Positions 31,560 to 39,996 of a DNA stretch of 64,000 nucleotides are shown here, one piece after another; position 1 is the first letter of the stretch; every line of letters starts with the position of its first letter. The notes under the pieces are model-generated. The model ran no database searches. It was given only the letters and a program-made list of their open reading frames with translations, and was not told the DNA's origin. The stretch spans positions 563,639 through 627,638 of the forward strand of contig CP125320.1 of assembly GCA_030142985.1 (NCBI GenBank), read 5' to 3'. The position numbers and the translations under genes were made by a program. The stretch comes from Candidatus Ruthturnera sp. Tsphm01. Its GTDB lineage: Bacteria > Pseudomonadota > Gammaproteobacteria > PS1 > Pseudothioglobaceae.

Positions 31560-32173
31560 AATGTTTGTAAAATAGTTTTAATTTGTTGGCTGGTCTGCTC
31601 AAGTGTTTTTGAAGCGTCAATAAGTTTAATTCGCTCGGGAAATTGTTTAGACCTCTCAATATAGACATCTCTTACACGATTAAAAAAGTCATGTGTCTCA
31701 AGCTCAATTCTATCCCTACAGCCTCTAAATTCAACCCGTGACATGCCTAGCGCAACTGGCACATCTAATAGCAAAGTCATATCAGGGGTAAAATCTTGCA
31801 GCACCCATTTTTCTAAAAGTGAAATGCGCTCAATGCTTAAACCTCTGCCACCGCCTTGATAGGCATACGAGGCATCTGTAAAACGATCGCTTAATACCCA
31901 ATCACCCCTTTCAAGTGCTGGCATAATTTTAGTCTTAATATGCTCATTTCTAGCAGCAAACATTAATAATAATTCAGTATCACCATGCATTGATTGAGTA
32001 TCAGTGCTTAGTAATAATGCTCTAATCTTTTCACCTAATTCAGTACCACCTGGTTCGCGCGTTAAAATAACATTGATGTTCTTTTTGGCTAAATAGTTAC
32101 CAATAAAATCAATTTGCACACTCTTCCCAGCACCTTCAACGCCATCAATGGTGATAAATTTTCCTTTTTTCAT
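31556..32173 (-). CDS. tmk: Thymidylate kinase
   Basis: Phosphorylates dTMP to dTDP. The P-loop DGVEGAGKSVQ is at residues 9-19, the DR-containing LSDRFTDASYAYQGGGRG near residue 93, and LTREPGGTELGEKIR near residue 37. 205 residues is normal. Placed between the pabC-mltG fusion and holB. Confidence 0.97.
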   Translation of the reverse strand: MKKGKFITIDGVEGAGKSVQIDFIGNYLAKKNINVILTREPGGTELGEKIRALLLSTDTQSMHGDTELLLMFAARNEHIKTKIMPALERGDWVLSDRFTDASYAYQGGGRGLSIERISLLEKWVLQDFTPDMTLLLDVPVALGMSRVEFRGCRDRIELETHDFFNRVRDVYIERSKQFPERIKLIDASKTLEQTSQQIKTILQTL

Positions 32174-32194
32174 ACAGATATTTTATATAGATAT

Positions 32195-33991
32195 TTATTG
32201 ATTTTTTAGGTACTTGTTGATATTGTTTTTATGTTGTTGATAGGTATTTGCAAAAGCATGAGTACCGTCCTTCTTAGCAAGAAAATAAAGTGCATCGCTC
32301 ATATGTGGATGTGTGGCTGCATATAATGAATCTACACCTACTGAGGAGATTGGCCCTGGTGGCAGACCTTTATTTCTATAGGTATTATAGGGGCTGTTAA
32401 ATTTTAAATCTCGTTTTTTGAGTGGAGCTTGGTAACGTTTACCCAGCGCATAAACCACGCTTGGGTCAGTTTGTAAGCGCATGCTTTTTTGCAAGCGACG
32501 AATGAACACACCTGCAATTTTGGGTTTCTCTTGTGCATTAGCCGTTTCTTTTTCAATTAAAGAGGCAAGTACTAACGCTTGCTCAACATTTTTCAAGAAA
32601 AAATTGTGAGCCTTGTTACGCCAAGCAAGTTCAAGTTTTTGACGCATTATTTGATGAGCTCTTTTAAACACACTAAGCACACTGTCGCCATAATTAATTT
32701 GATAAGTATCTGGCCAAAAATAGCCATCATACGGATGGTCTTGTTTAATTTCAATCATGATTTCTGCTAAAGTTTTGCTAGATTTTAACGCTTTCATATT
32801 GGTCAACTTTTGATAATAATCATCAATAGTATTGCCTTCAATTAAGGTAATACTTCTGGTCGCCACTTTTGCAGATGTAAAATTATTCAACAAATTAATC
32901 ATACTCATATTCGCATTAATATCATAATAACCCGATTTAATTTTTGACTCAAGGTTAAGCGATTTTGCAAGTAATCGCATAAAAAAACTAGAATTGATAT
33001 AACCTAGATGTTCTAAATTGTTTGCAGTTGAGTAAAGACTAGCCCCTTGAGGTATTTGGTACACATTTGAATTATTTGCTTTGATACCATTTGCCCAATA
33101 CATCCAAAATAGTAAAAAAATCGTTGCAAAAATAAAAATAAACTTCCAATAAGATGGCTTTGATTTAAGTGAAACTGATGATGAATGGTTATTTTTAGAG
33201 CGCACAAAAGCATTAATTAATTGATTTGTGATTTGATGGTGGTTAAATAATTTATGATTAATTTTAGCCACGGGGCTAATGCCCATTACACTGTTAGTGA
33301 TAAACACTTCATCTGCTTCAAGTAGTTCAGTCAATGACAAAGAACAAGTTTCAAGTTGTAGGCCTAATGCTTGTGCCAAATCAAAAACCACTGACCTTCG
33401 AGTACCTTCAATACCACAATCAGTCAAACTGGGTGTAAAAATGACCCGATTGCAAATGGCAAAAATATTACCTTGAGTCACTGAAATAACCTGAGCATTT
33501 TCATCCAACATAATGCACTCTTGCGCTTGCAATTCTGACCTTGCAAGAATTTGCTCCAAGCGATTACAATGCTTAATCTCAGACAATAATTGATTACTCG
33601 CATAGCCACTAGAACACACACCCAGTTCATATTGCCAGGGCAAATATGGCACAGGAGAAACAATCACAATACGCGTTGGTTTGATGTTTTCCTCATAGCC
33701 ATAACCTCTTACGCTTTGACCACGAGAAAGTATAATTTTAACCACAGCTTGGTCTAACTTAGAAATGGTGAGCGCTTTAGAAATTTCCTGAAGCCAAATA
33801 GCCTCACTTACTGGATGAATTTTTAACTTATCACAACCTTTTTCCAGTCTTAAAAAATGCTTAGACCAAAATAACAATCTAGCATCTACAATTAAACAAG
33901 TCTCAAACAGGCCATCACCAAATTGCACAAGACGATTAAGTACACTGAGCTTGGTTTGTTTTTTTCCGTTAATTAATAAAGTGCTATTCAT
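32195..33991 (-). CDS. PabC-MltG fusion: aminodeoxychorismate lyase joined to endolytic murein transglycosylase
   Basis: One uninterrupted 598-codon frame covers two proteins normally encoded separately. Residues 1-265 are a class IV aminotransferase-fold PabC (4-amino-4-deoxychorismate lyase, folate pathway), with the PLP lysine in KHCNRLEQ at residue 140. Residues 281-300 form a transmembrane helix. Residues 305-598 are MltG/YceG, with the catalytic Glu in LASLIEKETA at residue 480 and the GLPPGPISSVG ending. The topology is sensible: PabC in the cytosol, MltG in the periplasm. In related bacteria pabC and mltG are adjacent genes, so the fusion would arise by loss of the pabC stop. Confidence 0.9.
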   Translation of the reverse strand: MNSTLLINGKKQTKLSVLNRLVQFGDGLFETCLIVDARLLFWSKHFLRLEKGCDKLKIHPVSEAIWLQEISKALTISKLDQAVVKIILSRGQSVRGYGYEENIKPTRIVIVSPVPYLPWQYELGVCSSGYASNQLLSEIKHCNRLEQILARSELQAQECIMLDENAQVISVTQGNIFAICNRVIFTPSLTDCGIEGTRRSVVFDLAQALGLQLETCSLSLTELLEADEVFITNSVMGISPVAKINHKLFNHHQITNQLINAFVRSKNNHSSSVSLKSKPSYWKFIFIFATIFLLFWMYWANGIKANNSNVYQIPQGASLYSTANNLEHLGYINSSFFMRLLAKSLNLESKIKSGYYDINANMSMINLLNNFTSAKVATRSITLIEGNTIDDYYQKLTNMKALKSSKTLAEIMIEIKQDHPYDGYFWPDTYQINYGDSVLSVFKRAHQIMRQKLELAWRNKAHNFFLKNVEQALVLASLIEKETANAQEKPKIAGVFIRRLQKSMRLQTDPSVVYALGKRYQAPLKKRDLKFNSPYNTYRNKGLPPGPISSVGVDSLYAATHPHMSDALYFLAKKDGTHAFANTYQQHKNNINKYLKNQ

Positions 33992-34115
33992 AAGATAACA
34001 TTATAATTCAATGTGTGAGATTGCTATCTTGAGATATGAAAAATCACTTAAAAAAAATTTCATCGTTTGTTCCAATATTCTTATCAAAAAAATAACATAA
34101 ACCTTAAGGTATTAC

Positions 34116-34847
34116 ATGAATAAAACTGTTCGACAGTTTATTAACAATCTAGCTGATAGCGCTAAAGATTTAGCGCCTATTATAGGCGTGATTGCTTTTT
34201 TTCAAATTGCTGTACTTCAACAAAGTATTCCCAACCTAATGGACATTATGATTGGGACTGGGTTTGTTTTATTAGGTTTGACTTTATTCGTCTACGGACT
34301 CAAACTAGGACTATTTCCTATTGGCGAAACGCTGGCTTATAGTTTTGTCAAAAAAGGGTCAATTTTTTGGCTGCTCTTATTCGCCTTTGCCTTAGGGTTT
34401 GGTACCACAGTAGCGGAGCCTGCCCTTATAGCAGTGGCTAATGAAGCGGCTAAAGTTGCTCAACTGGGCGGTCTTGTCAATACACAAATAGAACTCAATA
34501 ATTATGCGCAAACATTACGCTTTACCGTAGCTATTTCTGTGGGTTTAGCCGTGGTTATTGGCGTGCTCAGAATTTTAAAAGGCTGGCCAATACAATACTT
34601 AATTATTGGTGGCTATCTTCTGGTGATTGCTACTACTTTTTTTGCGCCAGACTTTATCATTGGCATCGCTTATGACTCAGGTGGTGTGACTACCAGTACC
34701 ATTACCGTACCACTGCTCACCGCACTTGGCGTGGGTCTTGCTAGTTCAATTCGTGGCAGGAATCCTTTAACCGATGGTTTTGGCATGATTGCCATTGCTT
34801 CGCTATTACCCATTATTGCGGTAATGTTATTTGGTATATTACGATGA
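34116..34847 (+). CDS. DUF1538 membrane protein, first copy
   Basis: Predicted membrane protein of about six helices, 243 residues. It has the DUF1538 features [17 protein letters not shown] near residue 94 and [20 protein letters not shown] near residue 186. The next gene encodes a paralogue and overlaps it by 4 bases. In other bacteria DUF1538 genes sit with PII-like genes, as here, so a regulated transporter or channel made of both halves is a plausible inference. Function unproven. Confidence 0.85.
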   Translation: MNKTVRQFINNLADSAKDLAPIIGVIAFFQIAVLQQSIPNLMDIMIGTGFVLLGLTLFVYGLKLGLFPIGETLAYSFVKKGSIFWLLLFAFALGFGTTVAEPALIAVANEAAKVAQLGGLVNTQIELNNYAQTLRFTVAISVGLAVVIGVLRILKGWPIQYLIIGGYLLVIATTFFAPDFIIGIAYDSGGVTTSTITVPLLTALGVGLASSIRGRNPLTDGFGMIAIASLLPIIAVMLFGILR

Positions 34848-35584
34848 ATTTGGTAGATAACTTTATCAGTATGTTTTGGGATGTAATACCTATTGCGGTA
34901 GTATTGTTTGGCTTTCAAATCATTATTCTTAAACAAAAAATACCACATTTAAAAAAGATTATTATAGGGTTTATTTTAGTGTGGATTGGACTCACTTTAT
35001 TTATTGTCGGCTTAGAAAAAGCACTATTCCCTCTAGGAAAATTAATGGCAAACCAGCTTACATCAAATCATTTTATTGGTAGTGGCACACTTGGTTGGGG
35101 TGATTATTATTGGGTTTATATCTTTGCGGCTAGTATTGGCTTTGCCACGACCATTGCTGAACCATCCTTACTAGCGGTTGCCATTAAAGCCAATCAGGTC
35201 TCTGGTGGTTTTATCAAAGTGTGGCCTTTACGAATTGCAGTTGCCATTGGTGTGGCTATAGGCATAGCCATTGGAAGTTTTCGCATTGTGGCTGGATTGC
35301 CATTGCATTATTTTATTATTACTGGCTACGTTGTTGTACTAATGCAAACCTATTTTGCACCTAAAAATATTATTGCACTTGCTTATGATTCTGGCGGTGT
35401 CACCACATCTACCGTAACCGTACCATTGGTTGCCGCTCTTGGGCTTGGACTTGCGAGTACAATTGATGGGCGCTCTACACTCATTGACGGCTTTGGTTTA
35501 ATCGCCTTTGCCTCACTATTTCCCATTATGAGTGTGATGGCTTATGTACAAATTATGAAATTTTTAAAACAAGGTAAAAAATAG
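34844..35584 (+). CDS. DUF1538 membrane protein, second copy
   Basis: Paralogue of the preceding gene, 246 residues, sharing [17 protein letters not shown] and [20 protein letters not shown] in the same places and ending in a matching [16 protein letters not shown]. The two halves probably form one complex, since other lineages have longer DUF1538 proteins with both repeats. Overlaps its neighbour by 4 bases and is followed by the PII-like gene after 8 bases. Confidence 0.85.
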   Translation: MNLVDNFISMFWDVIPIAVVLFGFQIIILKQKIPHLKKIIIGFILVWIGLTLFIVGLEKALFPLGKLMANQLTSNHFIGSGTLGWGDYYWVYIFAASIGFATTIAEPSLLAVAIKANQVSGGFIKVWPLRIAVAIGVAIGIAIGSFRIVAGLPLHYFIITGYVVVLMQTYFAPKNIIALAYDSGGVTTSTVTVPLVAALGLGLASTIDGRSTLIDGFGLIAFASLFPIMSVMAYVQIMKFLKQGKK

Positions 35585-35592
35585 GAGGCATT

Positions 35593-35943
35593 ATGCACTT
35601 TAAACTGATTATCGCTTTTGTTGATTCTGACAAAACTGACAAAATACTTGAGGCTGCTAGAACAAAAGGCGCCACGGGTTCAACAATTATTTCTCAAGCA
35701 CGAGGAGAAGGTCTAAAACACAACAAAACATTTTTAGGGCTTAGTATTGAAACACCTAGGGATGTCTTGTTATTACTTGTAGAGCAACACCTTTCTAGGG
35801 ATATACTAGAAACAATTGACGATACAGGTAATTTTGAATCCAATCCACAAGAAGGGATTGCTTTTCAAATCGATGTAGAGGATGCTGTTGGCGTTATGCA
35901 TCAAATTCATGCACTGGAACGCACTATAGAGGGGAAAATATAA
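35593..35943 (+). CDS. PII-like regulatory protein
   Basis: 116-residue protein with the PII ferredoxin-like fold pattern: FKLIIAFVDSDKTDKILEAARTKGATGSTII at the N-terminus (split here, residues 3-33) matches the GlnB-type beta-alpha-beta start. The T-loop region is altered, with no uridylylation tyrosine in the usual place. It is encoded between the DUF1538 pair and a CBS protein and probably senses a ligand to gate that membrane complex. A GGAGG ribosome site precedes it. Confidence 0.8.
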   Translation: MHFKLIIAFVDSDKTDKILEAARTKGATGSTIISQARGEGLKHNKTFLGLSIETPRDVLLLLVEQHLSRDILETIDDTGNFESNPQEGIAFQIDVEDAVGVMHQIHALERTIEGKI

Positions 35944-36347
35944 TGACTAATAATACAACACCAATCCTAGTAAAAGATGTCATGTGGACACAAGTTGACA
36001 TTGTTGATTCAACATGTACCGTGCAAGATGCACTTAATGACATGCAGCATAAGAAAACTAAAATGCTTTTGGTTGATAAATCTCATAAATATGACGAATA
36101 CGGCGTAGTACTGATTGCCGATATCGCTTCTAAAGTCATCGCCAAAAACCGATCACTTGACCGAGTCAATGTGTATGAAATTATGAATAAACCTGCCATT
36201 TCAGTTCATTCCAATATGGATATTCGTTATTGTGCGGAGCTGTTGACACACTTTGGTCTGTCTCGTTGCCCAGTTTTAGATAATGGTAAAATTGTTGGCG
36301 TGGTCAGTTTGACCAGTATTGTTTTTAACGGCTTAAGAGTTGTATAA
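35943..36347 (+). CDS. CBS-domain pair protein
   Basis: 134 residues made of two CBS domains: the first from VKDVMWTQVDIVDSTCTVQ (residues 10-28) and the second from VYEIMNKPAISVHSNMDIR (residues 79-97), ending in GVVSLTSIV. CBS pairs bind adenosine nucleotides and regulate partner proteins. Its start overlaps the PII-like stop by one base, so the four genes 34116-36347 look like one operon. Confidence 0.85.
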   Translation: MTNNTTPILVKDVMWTQVDIVDSTCTVQDALNDMQHKKTKMLLVDKSHKYDEYGVVLIADIASKVIAKNRSLDRVNVYEIMNKPAISVHSNMDIRYCAELLTHFGLSRCPVLDNGKIVGVVSLTSIVFNGLRVV

Positions 36348-36348
36348 A

Positions 36349-36364
36349 GACCTTTGCATAAATA
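36349..36364. repeat. Relic of an IS5-family terminus
   Basis: The 15-base stretch AGACCTTTGCATAAAT, starting just after the CBS gene stop, matches the terminal sequence of the IS5-family element at 39997-41262 (GAGACCTTTGCATAAATCAA on its transposase-start side). Nothing else of the element remains here. Confidence 0.4.
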
Positions 36365-36455
36365 TGAATAAATTAACATATAATGGTATATCAACTGTTC
36401 TAGTCTAACCTGCTATAATACAGAGATATTTTAATTTCAACAACAGGAAAGAGAA

Positions 36456-37109
36456 ATGAATGTAATTGTCAATCTAGTCAAATGGCTATTAGTTATCATC
36501 GGCGCTATTGCAACTTATTATGCTGTGTCACTACAAATCAAATACGATGGTTTAACTGGAAAAATCATTAGTGAAATAATTTCACCAAAACTACATCCAG
36601 AGTCTATGTCTAAAGTCTATATGCCAATGGCAAACACCTTATTGGATACAGGCGATATTGCCATGGCCTCTATTGTGCGTGTTAAAGTAGCTGACGATGT
36701 TTCAAATAAGGATGTGGAAGAGGCAATGGAAAGTATCGCAACTGCTGAAAGCATTCGCTCTGTTGGCATGTTACCATTGTCAGAAATGGTTGAAATTCAA
36801 ACCAATCCAGATGGTATCACCAAAGGTCATCCAGATTTTAAAAGACAACGGTTTTTAAAAATTTACCAATATTGTTCACCGCGCATAGCCATGACTATGG
36901 TTGGTCACTCAGACGCATTTTCAGCCTACTTACCTTGTCGTATCGCACTTATTGAAGACAAATCTGGGCAAAGATGGCTCTATGCACTAGACATGAATAC
37001 AATGATTTATGGTGGTGCACCACTACCAGATTACTTACTTGAAAAAGCACTGGCAGTTCAAAAAACCATGGATGCTATTCAAAATGGCGGCGCAGAGGGG
37101 GATTTTTAG
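36456..37109 (+). CDS. DUF302-domain membrane-anchored protein
   Basis: N-terminal transmembrane helix (residues 7-25), a middle region, and a C-terminal DUF302 pattern with YLPCRIALIEDKSGQRWLYA near residues 165-184 followed by LDMNTMIYGG. DUF302 proteins are common in sulfur oxidisers but of unknown function. 217 residues. A GGAAAGAG-type ribosome site precedes the ATG and a terminator follows, so it is probably a single-gene unit. Confidence 0.8.
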   Translation: MNVIVNLVKWLLVIIGAIATYYAVSLQIKYDGLTGKIISEIISPKLHPESMSKVYMPMANTLLDTGDIAMASIVRVKVADDVSNKDVEEAMESIATAESIRSVGMLPLSEMVEIQTNPDGITKGHPDFKRQRFLKIYQYCSPRIAMTMVGHSDAFSAYLPCRIALIEDKSGQRWLYALDMNTMIYGGAPLPDYLLEKALAVQKTMDAIQNGGAEGDF

Positions 37110-37130
37110 AAAAACCTGTCACTATATTCA

Positions 37131-37155
37131 AAAAACCGTCTTTTAGGCGGTTTTT
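37131..37155 (+). terminator. Rho-independent terminator after the DUF302 gene
   Basis: Inverted repeat AAAAACCGTC (37131-37140) and GGCGGTTTTT (37146-37155) with one G-T pair, a five-base loop and a run of T. It lies 21 bases after the stop codon. Confidence 0.8.
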
Positions 37156-37198
37156 TTATATCAGAATAAAAACTTAAGCTTATTTAAACGTATAAAAA

Positions 37199-38137
37199 AT
37201 GAACCCCATTTATCATGAATTAGATTTTAATGTTACTTGCATTGACACACAACACATACGCAAAGACTTTGTAGCCAGCTATTTAATTGAAGACAATGAA
37301 CGAGTCGCTTTTATTGATACAGGTTGCTATCTTTCAGTACCAACCCTACTAGCCACACTAGATGCAAAAAATATTAGCCGTGAAAATGTCGACTATATTC
37401 TATTAACCCACATTCACCTAGACCATGCAGGTGGCGCAGGTGAACTTATCAAGCATCTACCTAATGCCATGGTTTATGTACACGAATATGGCTATAAGCA
37501 TTTAGTTGACCCAATAAAATTACGTGCAGGCGTTGTGCAAGTTTATGGCGAATTGTTTTTTAAACAATTTTTAGGCGATTTAATCCCCATATCAAAACAA
37601 CGCATCATCGTTGCCAAAGACAGTTATGAAATAACATTAGGCAAGCGAATATTAAGATTTATCGATACACCAGGACATGCATGCCACCACGTATGTATTT
37701 GGGATGAAAAATCACGTGGAATTTTTTCTGGTGATACACTCGGTGTGAGTTATCGAGAATTTGACACCAATCAAGGTAAGCTCATTTTCCCGCCCACTAC
37801 CCCCATACAATTTAACCCAGTAGTGTGGAAAAAAACCATCAATCAGTTAATGAGTCTTAAACCAAAATACGCTTATTTAACACACTTTAACCGCATTGAT
37901 TTTAACCAAGATTCAGCCAATATTCTCATTGAACATATTAATGGATTTGTTAATATTGCCAACACCTTAAAAACACAACCTAATCGTGTTAAAGCTATTA
38001 AAGAAGCCCTTCTTAACTACCTATTAGCACTTGCTAGTAAACAAGGTGTAACACTTGATGAACAACAACAAATCAAACTCTTTAAGGGCGATCTAGGAAT
38101 TTGCGCTCAAGGTCTTAATGTTTGGCTTGACCATTAG
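37199..38137 (+). CDS. Metallo-beta-lactamase-fold hydrolase
   Basis: 312-residue MBL-fold protein. The zinc motif is HIHLDHAGG near residues 71-79, with the next ligands in DTPGHACHHVCIW (near residue 159) and FSGDTLGVS (near residue 180), and a final His in AYLTHFNRIDF. The glyoxalase-II-like pattern with a long C-terminal extension fits a broad MBL group of unknown substrate. It is the last ordinary gene before the IS-rich stretch. Confidence 0.85.
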   Translation: MNPIYHELDFNVTCIDTQHIRKDFVASYLIEDNERVAFIDTGCYLSVPTLLATLDAKNISRENVDYILLTHIHLDHAGGAGELIKHLPNAMVYVHEYGYKHLVDPIKLRAGVVQVYGELFFKQFLGDLIPISKQRIIVAKDSYEITLGKRILRFIDTPGHACHHVCIWDEKSRGIFSGDTLGVSYREFDTNQGKLIFPPTTPIQFNPVVWKKTINQLMSLKPKYAYLTHFNRIDFNQDSANILIEHINGFVNIANTLKTQPNRVKAIKEALLNYLLALASKQGVTLDEQQQIKLFKGDLGICAQGLNVWLDH

Positions 38138-38245
38138 TCTAACAATTGATTAGCAGATACATCCATTGCTGAGGTGTAATCCTCCCAAAAATTAACACCC
38201 AATAAAAGTAGAATTTTCTTATAATCAAAACATAAGGAGATTCAA

Positions 38246-38513
38246 ATGAAAACAACACGTAAATCAGATTCACAAATCATGCAAATTCTTAATCAAGCAC
38301 AAGCAGGTACGCCAGTATCTGAACTATGCAGAGAGCACAGTATGGAGCAGTGCCACTTTTTATAAATGGCGTGCTAAATATGGCGGCATGGATGCATCAA
38401 TGATAACTAGACTTAAAGAACTTGAAGCAGAGAATACAAGGCTTAAGAAGATGTACGCCGATGAGCGCTTAAAGGCAATGATTGTACAAGAGGCATTAAC
38501 AAAAAAGTTTTAA
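38246..38513 (+). pseudogene. IS3-family OrfA, frameshifted (copy 1)
   Basis: Same gene as the intact 88-codon orfA at 49996 and 52771, but one extra G at 38344-38345 (TATGGAGC instead of TATGAGC) shifts the frame after codon 33 and gives a stop at 38363-38365. The rest of the OrfA frame continues to 38513. OrfA supplies the helix-turn-helix that binds the IS ends, so this copy needs help in trans. Confidence 0.88.
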
Positions 38514-38533
38514 GACCATCTTTACGTAAGAAG

Positions 38534-39331
38534 ATGGTCAAGCAGAGTATCAATAAACACAGAGTAACAGCACGATTAGCTTGCCAGGCTTTTAAGATCA
38601 GCGAGACATGTTATCGGTACGAGCCAAAGTTATCATCCGAGAATGAGCTAATTGCTGATTGGTTATTGCGATTAACCACAACACACAAGCAATGGGGATT
38701 TGGATTGTGCTTTATGTATTTACGTAACATAAAAGGTTTTAGGTGGAATCACAAGCGTGTGTATCGTATTTACAGGCAACTAGAACTCAATCTTAGGATT
38801 AAGCCTAGAAGAAGAATCAAACGCGATAAGCCACAAGCTTTAAGCGTACCAATGACAATCAATCAAATTTGGTCAATGGATTTTATGTCAGACTCTTTAA
38901 ATACAGGTAGAAAAATTAGAACCTTTAATGTGATTGATGATTACAACAGAGAGTGTCTAAGCATTGAAATAGACCACTCATTACCAGCACAACGAGTGAT
39001 TCAATCATTAGAGCAACTTATTCAATGGCGTAGCAAACCCAAAGCCATCAGATGTGATAATGGTCCAGAATATATATCTCATATACTCAGAGAATGGGCA
39101 CAAGCAATGGATATTGAGCTTATGTATATACAACCAGGCAAACCAACCCAAAATGCCTATATAGAAAGATTTAACAGAACAGCAAGAAACGAATGGTTGA
39201 ATATGCATATTTTTGATTCGATTGAGCACGCTCAATCGTTAGCAACACAATGGATGTGGGTATATAATAACGAACAACCTCATAGTTCGATTGGTGGTAT
39301 TCCACCAAGAAAGCTACTTGAGGCTATTTAA
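38534..39331 (+). CDS. IS3-family transposase OrfB (copy 1)
   Basis: 265-residue rve-type integrase domain with the DDE motif: first Asp in WSMDFMSDSL near residue 115, second Asp in IRCDNGPEYIS near residue 173, and Glu in PTQNAYIERFNRT near residue 209. Intact, differing from the other copies by one residue near the end (NEQPHSS instead of NERPHSS). Its normal expression is by -1 frameshifting from orfA, which is itself broken here. Confidence 0.93.
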   Translation: MVKQSINKHRVTARLACQAFKISETCYRYEPKLSSENELIADWLLRLTTTHKQWGFGLCFMYLRNIKGFRWNHKRVYRIYRQLELNLRIKPRRRIKRDKPQALSVPMTINQIWSMDFMSDSLNTGRKIRTFNVIDDYNRECLSIEIDHSLPAQRVIQSLEQLIQWRSKPKAIRCDNGPEYISHILREWAQAMDIELMYIQPGKPTQNAYIERFNRTARNEWLNMHIFDSIEHAQSLATQWMWVYNNEQPHSSIGGIPPRKLLEAI

Positions 39332-39384
39332 ACAACGGAAATTCTATTTTTAGCAGTGGTTAAAAATGGGAGGATTACAAGGCA

Positions 39385-39930
39385 ATATTTCAAGCTATTT
39401 GGTTATTTTTTTGTGCACAGTTTTTTCAATTTTAGCAATACGCGCTTGACTAACACCTAAAGAATCTGCCAATTGCTATTGTGTCATTTTAAGATATAGT
39501 CTCCACGCCTTAATAGTCATACAATCTTTAAGAAAAATGCTGGTAATAACTTCATGTGGCATATAATTTTTCATAATCGTTTGGCTTGTCACCTACATGC
39601 ATCAACAAATCTTGATAGTTACGCCAATCAATCACAGCAAACGCAGGCTTGCTATTTTGTTCAATAACTTGAATTTTAATATGTGTTTCCATCTCGTTTT
39701 TTACCCTTTCTATTTGAATAATTTTAACTTCATTATCATAATCAAATAACACTCTATATCGATCAATTCTTAAACAATAATCATGCTGATGTTTCCTTAA
39801 TTTTATAACATTAACCCAACTATCTTGTGGTTCTTGCAACTGTTCAACAGTCCTGATTATTCTTTTTTTGGTTTGTATCGATTTTACGTAAATCTTTTTT
39901 AGTTGTATTCTGCCACTTAATGGTGTTCAT
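39385..39930 (-). pseudogene. Decayed RelE-like toxin and Xre-type antitoxin pair
   Basis: On the minus strand an ATG at 39928-39930 opens MNTIKWQNTTKKDLRKID, a RelE-type toxin start, which shifts frame in an A-run near 39868; the other frame continues KRIIRTVEQLQE and then HDYCLRIDRYRVLFDYD, the RelE core. That frame then runs through METHIKIQVIEQ, which looks like the start of the antitoxin, and stops at 39552. A Xre helix-turn-helix follows in another frame (QLADSLGVSQARIAKIEK) with an internal TAG just before it. Several disruptions show both genes are dead. Confidence 0.7.
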
Positions 39931-39996
39931 ATTATTTACTATACTGCTATAGCAATTACAAAAAAATAATACGACCCCGTATCATACAAATTTATT

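Larger units (their letters stand above)
38176..39379 (+). mobile_element. IS3-family insertion sequence, copy 1 (1,204 bp)
   Basis: Bounded by the inverted repeat TGTAATCCTCCC (left, from 38176) and GGGAGGATTACA (right, to 39379) and flanked by a 3-bp direct repeat AGG (38173-38175 and 39380-39382). It carries orfA and orfB of an IS3-family transposase. It is nearly identical over its whole length to copies at 49925-51128 and 52700-53902, so transposition was recent. Its orfA is broken by one inserted base, so it probably cannot move by itself. Confidence 0.92.
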
